Source of the DNA: Acidobacteriota bacterium
Lineage (GTDB): Bacteria; Acidobacteriota; Blastocatellia; Pyrinomonadales; Pyrinomonadaceae
Reading direction: 5' to 3'
NCBI GenBank assembly: GCA_019239425.1
Contig: JAFAZX010000036.1
Coordinates: 122,637-186,636 of the forward strand
DNA: 64,000 bases
The notes below the pieces were generated by a model. It did no database searches, was not told the DNA's origin, and saw only the letters and a program-made list of their open reading frames with translations. Below are positions 1 through 6,833 of this stretch, in pieces. The first letter of the stretch is position 1. Each line of letters begins with the position of its first letter. Position numbers and translations under genes: made by a program.

Positions 1-440
1 AGCTTGTCGAAGCTCTTCACCCTCCGTAGGTGCTGGTCGGAATATTTTTTGATGTCTTCATTCATCGGCTTGTCGCCGACCAGTATTTTGTTCCATTCCA
101 AACCCAACACTTCACAGTCGAACAGCTCTTGTATGGATGCCGCCTTCTGCCTTAACTGATTGATGGATGGCGTCAGGAGTAATAGGTCCAGAAGCGCTAT
201 AACGATCCCATAGAGCCCTCTGATCCAGGCGATACTATATCCCAAGGGTGATAGGGTGAGGTCGAGTAGTGTCAGGAAAACCGTCACGAAGGCGGTTAGA
301 ACTAGCTGCCAAAAGAACAGCCTCTTGGCTACGAAATAAATTTCCTTCTGGGCGGCCAGCCGCTCGATGTTCTTTTGCTGATTCTCTTTCTCGACGATGC
401 TTTGCCCTACGCTGTCCACAACCTGAAGATTCTCCGCCAT
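1..440 (-). CDS. S-4TM-type pore-forming effector (partial, C-terminus off window)
   Basis: The reading frame opens with ATG at 440 and runs off the left edge after 146 codons. An N-terminal helix containing NIERLAAQKEIYFVAKRLF is followed by two hydrophobic segments (about residues 43-63 and 72-90), then a soluble stretch. This is the layout of the S-4TM (SMODS-associated 4TM) effectors of CBASS, which are thought to disrupt the membrane when a cyclic nucleotide is made. It lies 34 bases after the stop of the CD-NTase gene on the same strand, so it is probably the last or next-to-last gene of that operon. Two further membrane segments are expected beyond the edge. The family call is from memory of the N-terminal pattern and the gene context. 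Confidence 0.72.
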   Translation of the reverse strand, partial: MAENLQVVDSVGQSIVEKENQQKNIERLAAQKEIYFVAKRLFFWQLVLTAFVTVFLTLLDLTLSPLGYSIAWIRGLYGIVIALLDLLLLTPSINQLRQKAASIQELFDCEVLGLEWNKILVGDKPMNEDIKKYSDQHLRRVKSFDK

Positions 441-474
441 ATTCGTATCGTATTTTGGCGAGGAGTGCCGGTCA

Positions 475-1359
475 TCAGCCCCGCGGAAAGTAGCCGTTGA
501 AAACTAAGTCCCACAGCCTGTAAGCCTCGTTGAAGTCACCGCGGCTTTCTGAAATACACGCCTTATAGGTGCGGTCTGCCGAAGACGAGACGGCTTGCCT
601 GAGCTGCTGTTTCTTTGCCTCGGTATTGGCTGAAGGCACCCCGCCGGACACACCCACCGGGTCCACAAGGGATTCGCACTGCCGATTGCTGAGGAGCACC
701 AGCGCGTCGTTCATGCACACCGCATAGCTTTTAGGCCCTACGCAGGTGCCCTCCACAGCGAGCAGAAGCTCTAGGTGAAATGAGCTGAGGGGTATCTTAG
801 GCTGTCGGCAGCGCCGCCAGAATTTTATCAACATCGCAGTCCGCTTTAGCTTACCCCCGCTGCGGTCATCAGCATCGTTAATAAACTTATTGTGGGCTTG
901 TGGGCTCGTATCCATCCACCCGCCTGAACCGTTCGGTATGGCGTAGATGGGATAATTCTTTACCCCTCCGTGCCGGGTATATACGGCCGGAACCACATCC
1001 ACAGGATGTTTGTTGTCGGCGAACCGAACCACCACCGCCTGGCCGTCACGCCCGACGTCCGTCGAGTAGTACCGGCCTTGTAACTGCTCACGCACCTGAT
1101 TGAGGATCGTGGAAGAAGACTTCAACTTATCGCCCCACCGAACCTCGTTTACGCTAAGGATCAGCATCAGATCGATGTCGCTCGTATCCCGAATGGCCGA
1201 CCCGCGGCTGTAGCTGCCGATTTGCTCCACGCGGTTGGTTTGGAAGACAGATTCGAGGCGCGTTTTCACGCTGCTTTTATGACTGTCATAAAGGCGAATG
1301 TCCGTGTCACGGGGCTCGATCCCGCTCAGCAATTTGCTAAAACAACTGGATATTGTCAT
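475..1359 (-). CDS. CD-NTase (CBASS cyclic oligonucleotide synthase, SMODS family)
   Basis: This 294-residue protein shows the nucleotidyltransferase signature: G48-S49 in IGSYSRGSAIRD, the metal-binding pair D61 and D63 in SDIDLMLIL, and a third acidic residue at D121 in HPVDVVPA. It is expected to make a cyclic di- or trinucleotide second messenger upon phage sensing, which then activates the S-4TM effector encoded just downstream. The ATG at 1359 is preferred because AAGGA precedes it; the frame stays open to an ATG at 1422. No Cap2/Cap3 (E1/E2-like and JAB) or HORMA/TRIP13 genes are visible, so among known types it resembles a type I CBASS with additional genes. The nucleotide product cannot be read from the sequence. 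Confidence 0.86.
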   Translation of the reverse strand: MTISSCFSKLLSGIEPRDTDIRLYDSHKSSVKTRLESVFQTNRVEQIGSYSRGSAIRDTSDIDLMLILSVNEVRWGDKLKSSSTILNQVREQLQGRYYSTDVGRDGQAVVVRFADNKHPVDVVPAVYTRHGGVKNYPIYAIPNGSGGWMDTSPQAHNKFINDADDRSGGKLKRTAMLIKFWRRCRQPKIPLSSFHLELLLAVEGTCVGPKSYAVCMNDALVLLSNRQCESLVDPVGVSGGVPSANTEAKKQQLRQAVSSSADRTYKACISESRGDFNEAYRLWDLVFNGYFPRG

Positions 1360-1437
1360 CGCGAATTCCTTTTGCTGGAAATGGCCTGACTGTTGCCCCA
1401 CATAACGTTGATGAGCGGGCAAGTTGAACCTGGGCGA

Positions 1438-2529
1438 TCAGGCCACCTTATTCTTCCCGTCGGGCAGTTCTTTCCCGAGTCGTCTCCTTTTGCTCCCGGC
1501 TTGGCGCAACTCTTCGCAACGGCCGAAGTAGCGTTCGATGTTGTGAGTAACAAGCTCCTCCCTGCTCATCCCAAGGCGGAGAATATCGCCGGGCGGGTGA
1601 TGAAGATTCTCCGTGGTGCGAAGTCCGTGTAGCGCGGCTTGAAAGGGCTTCCAGGTGATAACCGTGGCAGCGAATTCATTCATCAGGGCGGCGATCTTGT
1701 TCTGCTTGGCGGCCCCAACGACGACGAACTCCAGCGGCCTTTTAGCCCCGTCTTGGATGGCGCGCATATTTCGTAGGAGTTGCCTAAATTGGTGGGGCTT
1801 TTTGTAATACTGCGCGAGTATGGCTACCTTGTTAATGTCTGGGCGGTCTCCCAGCCACTTGAAAACGGCGCGGTAGTCGCTGTCGTCAAACGGGTAAAGA
1901 AAAGGGATCGACGGGACGCCCAAGTTGGCGAAGCGGTCGTGGATTTGGAGGTTGCGGTCTTGATTTCTGATTTGATCCAGCCTCGGCTGCTCATCCCACA
2001 CGGAGTAAGACAACCCGACGACAAAATCGAATCCTAGCCTGGCAATCTTCTCCCACGAGTGGTCGGTGTCAGACACCTTCCATAAAGCCTCAAGAATGCA
2101 ATCCTTTGCAGTCCCGACCAAGGCTAAACGGGCCCCGAAGGGTAGGCCCAGTTTCTCGCGTAAGACATCGAGCGAGTCAATAACTACATTTCCGCCGCAC
2201 CCCACAATCTTGCTGAGGGAGATGGCGTAGATAGCATTCGGCCTTTGCGGAAGCGAGATGCGCAACCCCTTGGCAATACCCGGAATAAATGACGGCAGAG
2301 TCAGGTTATCTTGGTGGGAACTTTCCGGCAGGGGAATAAAATCATCGTAAGTGTCGCCGAAGTAGATTTCGCGACGCCCCAAGTCGATGCAGCTCACGAG
2401 CGAGGCCCCCTGCATCAGGTAGGTCTTGTTGTTAGAAGGGCCGTCGCACCTATCCAGTGCCTTTTGAGGGCAGGAGGCACAGGCAAAAGGCAACACAGGG
2501 TGGGTATCTCGTCTGCTAGGGTCGTACAT
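1438..2529 (-). CDS. uncharacterised CBASS-operon protein, Cys-containing, possible DUF4417/TIM-barrel type
   Basis: This 363-residue protein begins at an ATG sharing one base with the preceding stop (TAATG), so it is translationally coupled to the 119-aa gene. The N-terminus carries clustered cysteines (PFACASCPQKALDRC) that could bind a metal. The middle and end alternate hydrophobic strands and helices (FVVGLSYSVW, VPSIPFLYP, KVAILAQYY, LEFVVVGAA, ATVITWKPF), a pattern compatible with a TIM barrel. I associate it weakly with DUF4417-like proteins, and do not know its activity. Its place between the promoter and the CD-NTase makes it a core member of this operon rather than a passenger. It could modify a nucleotide or tRNA, or act as a sensor; these are guesses. 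Confidence 0.7.
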   Translation of the reverse strand: MYDPSRRDTHPVLPFACASCPQKALDRCDGPSNNKTYLMQGASLVSCIDLGRREIYFGDTYDDFIPLPESSHQDNLTLPSFIPGIAKGLRISLPQRPNAIYAISLSKIVGCGGNVVIDSLDVLREKLGLPFGARLALVGTAKDCILEALWKVSDTDHSWEKIARLGFDFVVGLSYSVWDEQPRLDQIRNQDRNLQIHDRFANLGVPSIPFLYPFDDSDYRAVFKWLGDRPDINKVAILAQYYKKPHQFRQLLRNMRAIQDGAKRPLEFVVVGAAKQNKIAALMNEFAATVITWKPFQAALHGLRTTENLHHPPGDILRLGMSREELVTHNIERYFGRCEELRQAGSKRRRLGKELPDGKNKVA

Positions 2530-2888
2530 TATACGCAAAGCTCAACAATTACATTCTTCTTACCACTACGTGTGGTTACAGTCCCACGTAACCTCCCTCC
2601 CAGCTCCTTAACGGCAGAAATTATTTCCTTCGCCTCCGCGTCAGGGGCGAACCCGAGGGTTTCACCCTCCGCGCGAACCATGACTGCTGACCTGCCGTGG
2701 ATAGAGCCGGACACCGGCGTCCCCACCTCAACGCGCTCGGCCGCCTGTGTCGTCTTAACAAGTTGGAAAGTCCAGCACTGAGGCGGGCGGGGATCGACAA
2801 TAATGTCGGGATCGGGCGGGTTGGGGTCGCGCGGGGGGATAGGGGGATCATTACCTGGGTCACGCGGTGGTCTGGGGCCTTTACTCAT
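2529..2888 (-). CDS. small Pro-rich protein, first gene of the CBASS-like operon
   Basis: This 119-residue protein starts at an ATG preceded by a strong GGAGGAAG ribosome site, so a longer reading frame reaching 3008 is not needed. That longer frame would also cross the promoter and operator. Residues 5-35 are Pro/Asp-rich (PRDPNPPDPD) and probably disordered. The remainder is a compact alpha/beta domain with VGTPVSGSIHGRSAVMV and a Lys-rich end. I do not recognise the family. As the first gene after the promoter and coupled to the next gene, it is a likely structural or sensory component of the system. Confidence 0.72.
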   Translation of the reverse strand: MSKGPRPPRDPGNDPPIPPRDPNPPDPDIIVDPRPPQCWTFQLVKTTQAAERVEVGTPVSGSIHGRSAVMVRAEGETLGFAPDAEAKEIISAVKELGGRLRGTVTTRSGKKNVIVELCV

Positions 2889-2924
2889 TAACTTCCTCCA
2901 GAAGTCACTATGGACTTCGACGCC

Positions 2925-2953
2925 TTTATATATGACAAAATGCGTACTGTCAA
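2925..2953 (-). promoter_or_regulatory. sigma-70 promoter of the CBASS-like operon
   Basis: Read on the minus strand, TTGACA (2953-2948) and TATAAA (2930-2925) are separated by exactly 17 bases. The -10 ends 37 bases upstream of the ATG at 2888. The -35 hexamer lies inside the left arm of the inverted repeat at 2947-2968, so a bound repressor would cover it. Confidence 0.8.
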
Positions 2954-2968
2954 CTATACAGTTGACAG
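2947..2968. promoter_or_regulatory. perfect inverted-repeat operator, 9-bp arms, 4-bp spacer
   Basis: CTGTCAACT (2947-2955), spacer ATAC and AGTTGACAG (2960-2968) form a perfect palindrome. It sits between the divergent CBASS-like operon and the XRE/ImmA pair and overlaps the -35 box of the minus-strand promoter. Symmetric sites of this size are typical for dimeric XRE repressors, and the adjacent XRE gene is the obvious candidate to bind it. Confidence 0.82.
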
Positions 2969-2983
2969 AGGCCACTATATAAT
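2955..2983 (+). promoter_or_regulatory. candidate divergent promoter for the XRE/ImmA pair
   Basis: A consensus TATAAT at 2978-2983 lies 17 bases after TATACA (2955-2960, four of six matches to TTGACA). The weak -35 is also within the operator, so one repressor could control both directions. The leader to the ATG at 3171 would be about 180 bases. Confidence 0.5.
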
Positions 2984-3170
2984 GTGCTCGCCGAGCGCGG
3001 AGCCACATTAAGGTGGGGCGGTCTATCTTGTAGGGAAAGACTGGCGTAAAAGCTCAAAAGGCGGCATCATCTGTGCTGCGCGACAAGCGCATATGCAATC
3101 AAAGCAAGACCACTGCCGCGGGCGTGAAGTCCTAGCCCACGCCAAAATTGAAAGGTAGAAGACAAGGTAG

Positions 3171-3539
3171 ATGTCCCCCGCCAACGTGGAATTCGGGCAG
3201 CGTGTGCGTGAACTGCGGGAGTCTAAGCGAAGAACAGACCCTGCTTTCTCACTGCGGCGCTTCGCACAAAGTGTCGGAATTAGCGCCGCTTTTCTGAGTA
3301 AGGTAGAGATGGGTGAAGCCTTACCTCCCAAAGCTGAAAAAATCAAAATAATGGCAGAGCTTCTGGGCGTGAATGCTGATGAACTACTTGCGCTCGCGGG
3401 AAAGGTTGATCCCGTGCTTCCGCAAATAATTCGCGAGCGGCCAAACGCTATGGCAGATTTCCTGCGTACGGCTAATGAGGAGCTTACGGACGAGCAGATC
3501 AAGGAGCTGACTCGGCGCATGAGGGAAGGTGATCTGTAG
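3171..3539 (+). CDS. XRE-family transcriptional repressor (CapH-like)
   Basis: This 122-residue protein carries an N-terminal helix-turn-helix of the XRE type: FGQRVRELRESKR, then LRRFAQSVGISAAFLSKVEMG as scaffold and recognition helices. A short acidic C-terminal tail (ELTDEQIKELTRRMREGDL) resembles dimerisation or protease-target tails in similar repressors. It is followed 17 bases later by an ImmA/IrrE protease gene and is divergent from the CBASS-like operon. In CapH/CapP-regulated CBASS, the HTH repressor is cut by its partner protease after DNA damage, which derepresses the defence operon. The arrangement here fits that model; the assignment to CapH specifically is inferred from context. 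Confidence 0.85.
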   Translation: MSPANVEFGQRVRELRESKRRTDPAFSLRRFAQSVGISAAFLSKVEMGEALPPKAEKIKIMAELLGVNADELLALAGKVDPVLPQIIRERPNAMADFLRTANEELTDEQIKELTRRMREGDL

Positions 3540-3556
3540 TGGATTAGGAGAAACGC

Positions 3557-4270
3557 ATGAAGGTAAAACGGCTTTCCATAGAGGAGATAGAGGCTTCGGC
3601 TAATACTCTGCTGCGAGAGTACGGGGAGAAGTTTGGAGTCATAGCTTCTCCCCCCGTCCCGATGGACGAGATTGCCGAGTGTCACCTGGGACTCGACATA
3701 AGGATAGACAATCTCCTTCGACTCCTTCGGCGGACGGGCGTTCTGGGTGCTATCTGGATCGAGGGGCAGCGCGTCATGATTGACACTTCTCTCGACCCGA
3801 GCATAGACCCGTCTAAGGAGGGGAGATACCGGTTCACGCTCGCCCACGAGGTGGGTCACTGGATATTACACCGCCTGATCTACCTGGCCTTATCCAAGCA
3901 GAGCAACCTGTTCGCGCAGGACCTGGAACCTTCTATCGTCTGTAGGGACGGCGACAGCCAGCCAATCGAGTGGCAGGCCAACACGTTCGCCGCATACGCG
4001 CTCATGCCCAGGGACATGGTACGTGGGGCGTGGGAGAGGCTACGCGGCAACCTTGAGCCTTACGTTGCCGAAGATGAAATCGCCGCCCTTTCGGCAAAGA
4101 GGACGGCAGGGAACTACCTACCTAACACCAGCGTGGCCCGTGAACTGGCGAAAGAATTCCACGTGTCCGCCCAGGCCATGCAAATCCGCCTCACCGAGCT
4201 GGGACTCATTAAGCTACACAAAGGCTCTACTGAGTTGTTTAGGAAGTGGGATCAGGTAGCGGTGAATTAA
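3557..4270 (+). CDS. ImmA/IrrE-family metallopeptidase (CapP-like)
   Basis: This 237-residue protein has the zinc-peptidase motif H97-E-V-G-H101 in LAHEVGHWILH and the later glutamate E138 in IEWQANTFAAYALMP, which is the usual third ligand in ImmA/IrrE (COG2856) proteins. A C-terminal helix-turn-helix-like stretch (RELAKEFHVSAQAMQIRL) is common in the family. Such enzymes cleave XRE repressors, often in response to single-stranded DNA or other damage signals. It is co-transcribed with the XRE gene immediately upstream, so its likely substrate is that repressor and its likely effect is induction of the CBASS-like operon. All catalytic residues are present. Confidence 0.88.
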   Translation: MKVKRLSIEEIEASANTLLREYGEKFGVIASPPVPMDEIAECHLGLDIRIDNLLRLLRRTGVLGAIWIEGQRVMIDTSLDPSIDPSKEGRYRFTLAHEVGHWILHRLIYLALSKQSNLFAQDLEPSIVCRDGDSQPIEWQANTFAAYALMPRDMVRGAWERLRGNLEPYVAEDEIAALSAKRTAGNYLPNTSVARELAKEFHVSAQAMQIRLTELGLIKLHKGSTELFRKWDQVAVN

Positions 4271-4378
4271 AGTTTACCGCCAAACTTGGACGTGTTCTCA
4301 CCACGGTGGGGTGGCTTGGTCATCTGCACCACGTCGCCGTCCACTAAGCACCTTACACTCACAGGAGAAGGCAACCTC

Positions 4379-5554
4379 ATGTCGTCAGAAAACGTATCGC
4401 TCACCCCGTACGCCCTCATCAGCACTCTTGCTAACGCCAATATTCATCGCTTGGACAAGCAAGTGCTGCGCGTCCGTGGCATCTACCGCTGCAACCCTCA
4501 AAGCCAGCTCTACAGTGACGGATGTTATTACGACAGACTCAAAGACGAGGCGGACGGAAAGTACCTAACTCTGAAGGTCCCGCGCCCATTTCGGACGAGG
4601 CTCAAGGACAACACTCCTTATGATCTGGAGGGGACCATCGACCGTAAGATCGATTTAAGAAATGAATTGAATATCTACCTGGCCTTCCACCTCACACGGA
4701 TCGTCTCGGAGGAGACGCCGATGATCGACGAGCAGATGTGGGAGCGCTCGGACATCATGCGCGAGCGCTATGGCAAGCCGCGCCACAACATAGATGCGCT
4801 TCTCAGGTCTATATTCAAGAAGGGAAAACCTCCTAAAGTCGCAATGATCTACGGCCGGGCGGCCATCACAAATTCCGATGTGGTCGCGTCCGCGGAGGAG
4901 CAATACGACAACTACGAAATTGAAAGAGTGCGGATTAATTTGTCTAACAGGACCGAGATAATTGACACGCTTCGCCGACTCGACGGGGCGGGGAAGTACG
5001 ATGTTATCGCAATATTCCGCGGAGGCGGTTCGGGGTTAGAAATATTCGAGGATCATGATATTGCGCGTACTGTCGTAGGGATGAAGACGCCGATCTTAAC
5101 CGGCATCGGGCACGCGGAAGATAAACCGTTTATAGAGGCCGTGGCCGACCATGCTTTTATTAGCCCGTCTGCCCTCGGCACGTACCTCAAAGAAATGGCG
5201 AAGACTAGCATTCAAGAGGTTTCATGGCTTAACCAGTATCGCGATGAGCGGGATCGAGATAAGCAAGTTATTGAGACACTCAGAGGGGAAAAGGACTCGC
5301 TGCAACAAGAAAACAGCCTTTTGCTAAAAGAAAGGGCTAGGGAGCCTGTCATTAAAACATTGATTCTGATAGGAGGGGTGCTTCTCGGCTTCCTTGCAGG
5401 TCTGGCGTTAATGTATTACTTCAAACCCTTCGACCGTAGCGTGCCTTCGGCGGAACCTGCCGCTCAGGCGGCCCCAGTCTCTAATCAACAGCAGGCACCG
5501 GTCACGCCTCCCTCGAACGTTAGGAACAGCAACGGTAAAGTGCGTCAAAGATAG
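4379..5554 (+). CDS. membrane-tethered exonuclease VII large-subunit-like protein
   Basis: The ATG at 4379 follows AGGAGAAG, giving 391 residues. An N-terminal beta-rich region (about 15-120) may be an OB fold. The centre matches the XseA catalytic core: R214 in FRGGGSG and H245 with D248 in GIGHAEDKPF, followed by ADHAFISPSALGTYLKE. Their spacing is close to the essential Arg, His and Asp of E. coli XseA. A coiled coil (about 275-320) then leads to one membrane segment (about 327-348) and a Pro/Ala-rich tail, unlike housekeeping XseA. No small subunit (XseB) gene is nearby. It starts 108 bases after the ImmA gene on the same strand, so it could be co-regulated with the CBASS locus. A defence nuclease role is inferred. 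Confidence 0.72.
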   Translation: MSSENVSLTPYALISTLANANIHRLDKQVLRVRGIYRCNPQSQLYSDGCYYDRLKDEADGKYLTLKVPRPFRTRLKDNTPYDLEGTIDRKIDLRNELNIYLAFHLTRIVSEETPMIDEQMWERSDIMRERYGKPRHNIDALLRSIFKKGKPPKVAMIYGRAAITNSDVVASAEEQYDNYEIERVRINLSNRTEIIDTLRRLDGAGKYDVIAIFRGGGSGLEIFEDHDIARTVVGMKTPILTGIGHAEDKPFIEAVADHAFISPSALGTYLKEMAKTSIQEVSWLNQYRDERDRDKQVIETLRGEKDSLQQENSLLLKERAREPVIKTLILIGGVLLGFLAGLALMYYFKPFDRSVPSAEPAAQAAPVSNQQQAPVTPPSNVRNSNGKVRQR

Positions 5555-5577
5555 TCCCGATCCTGCTGTTCATTGTG

Positions 5578-6192
5578 TTAGCGATTATCAAATAACTCTA
5601 CCCACAGTTCACCGGTAGCCTTTAACAAACCGTACTCCAAAAACGCCGGCCGCGATGTCTCATCAGTGTAAATAGGGCGGCTGAAGCAGAATGTTCCGGG
5701 GTTTAGCACGCAATACTTCTCCATTTCCCGATAGCGCCGACCTTCGGCCGACCAGCCTCGGTTCAAATCGCGACGCTGCACGAAAACATTAATCTCTAAC
5801 CTGTCTACTGCTCCACCAATTGAGTTAGCAATGAAATGCCCTTTATCCCACCGACTACCGTATATTTCCTCTGTCGGGCCAACCCAGCCTTTAAGGCGGT
5901 AATCATCTCGCACCTTCTTGCTCGGATCGGTTAGACCTAACACTGCAACAAGTCTGGACTCTTTGTAGGGATCATAGGGTACAGTTCCGGCTGATTCTAG
6001 CCAGGTATAGGCGTCGTAGATGAAGGAGAAGTTGTTATGCTGGACGCGCATAATGTTTGTTTGGCGGTCCGACATCTTCCAGTATTCATCACACCAAACA
6101 TGCGGCAGTTCCTCCATGAGGAGTGAGGTCATATCCTCGACGGATCGGTCTCCAGCCTTGGCGAGAATATGTTGATAATCTACCTTCCACAC
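5578..6192 (-). CDS. DNA/RNA non-specific endonuclease-like protein
   Basis: This 204-residue protein uses a GTG start at 6192. The region WDKGHFIANSIGG (about residues 115-127) followed by NVFVQRRDLNRGWS matches the beta-beta-alpha-metal nuclease core. The histidine of KGH would be the general base and the downstream Asn would bind the metal. The C-terminal part (FCFSRPIYTDETSRPAFLEYG) is conserved in appearance with endonuclease NS_2-type domains. There is no signal peptide, so it acts in the cytosol or is delivered by other means. It is convergent with the XseA-like gene (24 bases between stops). Whether it is a toxin, a defence effector or a repair nuclease cannot be told. Confidence 0.7.
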   Translation of the reverse strand: MWKVDYQHILAKAGDRSVEDMTSLLMEELPHVWCDEYWKMSDRQTNIMRVQHNNFSFIYDAYTWLESAGTVPYDPYKESRLVAVLGLTDPSKKVRDDYRLKGWVGPTEEIYGSRWDKGHFIANSIGGAVDRLEINVFVQRRDLNRGWSAEGRRYREMEKYCVLNPGTFCFSRPIYTDETSRPAFLEYGLLKATGELWVELFDNR

Positions 6193-6833
6193 CAGAATAT
6201 CATACCCGATCTAGAAGCGGCTTGGCGGCCTCTGGAAGACTAAGTTTTGCTACGCTTTCCGGGTTATATGATAAGGATTACGGAGGTGCTCCGCATTAAC
6301 TAAAATAGCATTTCACTTGGACGGGCCGGGGCCGCCGCTGCTGCTCTTATTTAGCCTCACCCCGACAGTCAGTGCTGCCATCGTATGTCAGTTGTCTCGC
6401 CGAATATGACCAGCGCCAGCGGGAAGTCCACCCTTTTCCAGAGACTTGGCCGCAGCAGGTTCCTAAGCGGACGTTCACCCTTAGCATATTTTGGGAGAAA
6501 ATGTAATGGTGGATTTTTATGAAATTTTACTATTACTTAGGGGCGATGGGTCTGGTATATCCATGCCTAATCACAAAATTGAAGTTATGTATCTACCTCG
6601 CTCAACACGGGATGATAGCTAACCCCAGAAATGATCTGTCACACGATATTCAGCCACTCCTTGATCCAGCCCCGCACCTCGACCAGACCGGCGCTGTCGG
6701 AGATGAGGGGCCAGCGCAGGGGGATATCATGTTTGTTCCGTCTCCCAGCGGTCAGGCTGAGGCCCTATTGACAGCGCCAGATGTTTCGCATATACCGATT
6801 GCGCCTTTTCACCCTCATCGGCGGGTGCAGTTA
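6193..6833. other. intergenic region upstream of the NACHT gene
   Basis: About 640 bases between the endonuclease and the likely start of the NACHT protein. From 6519 the NACHT frame is open upstream of the chosen start, but this stretch reads as low-complexity, non-family sequence. No clear promoter, RNA or repeat was recognised. A GC-rich word near 6323-6342 resembles one near 17843-17862. Confidence 0.5.

Noticed and set aside
3023..3859. A 278-codon minus-strand frame across the XRE and ImmA genes
   Set aside because: It overlaps two genes with clear motifs on the plus strand and contains long Ser/Arg-rich low-complexity sequence.
6519..6833. N-terminal extension of the NACHT protein from an upstream ATG
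   Set aside because: It would put the signal sequence more than 120 residues inside the protein and has no ribosome site; the internal ATG at 6834 fits better.
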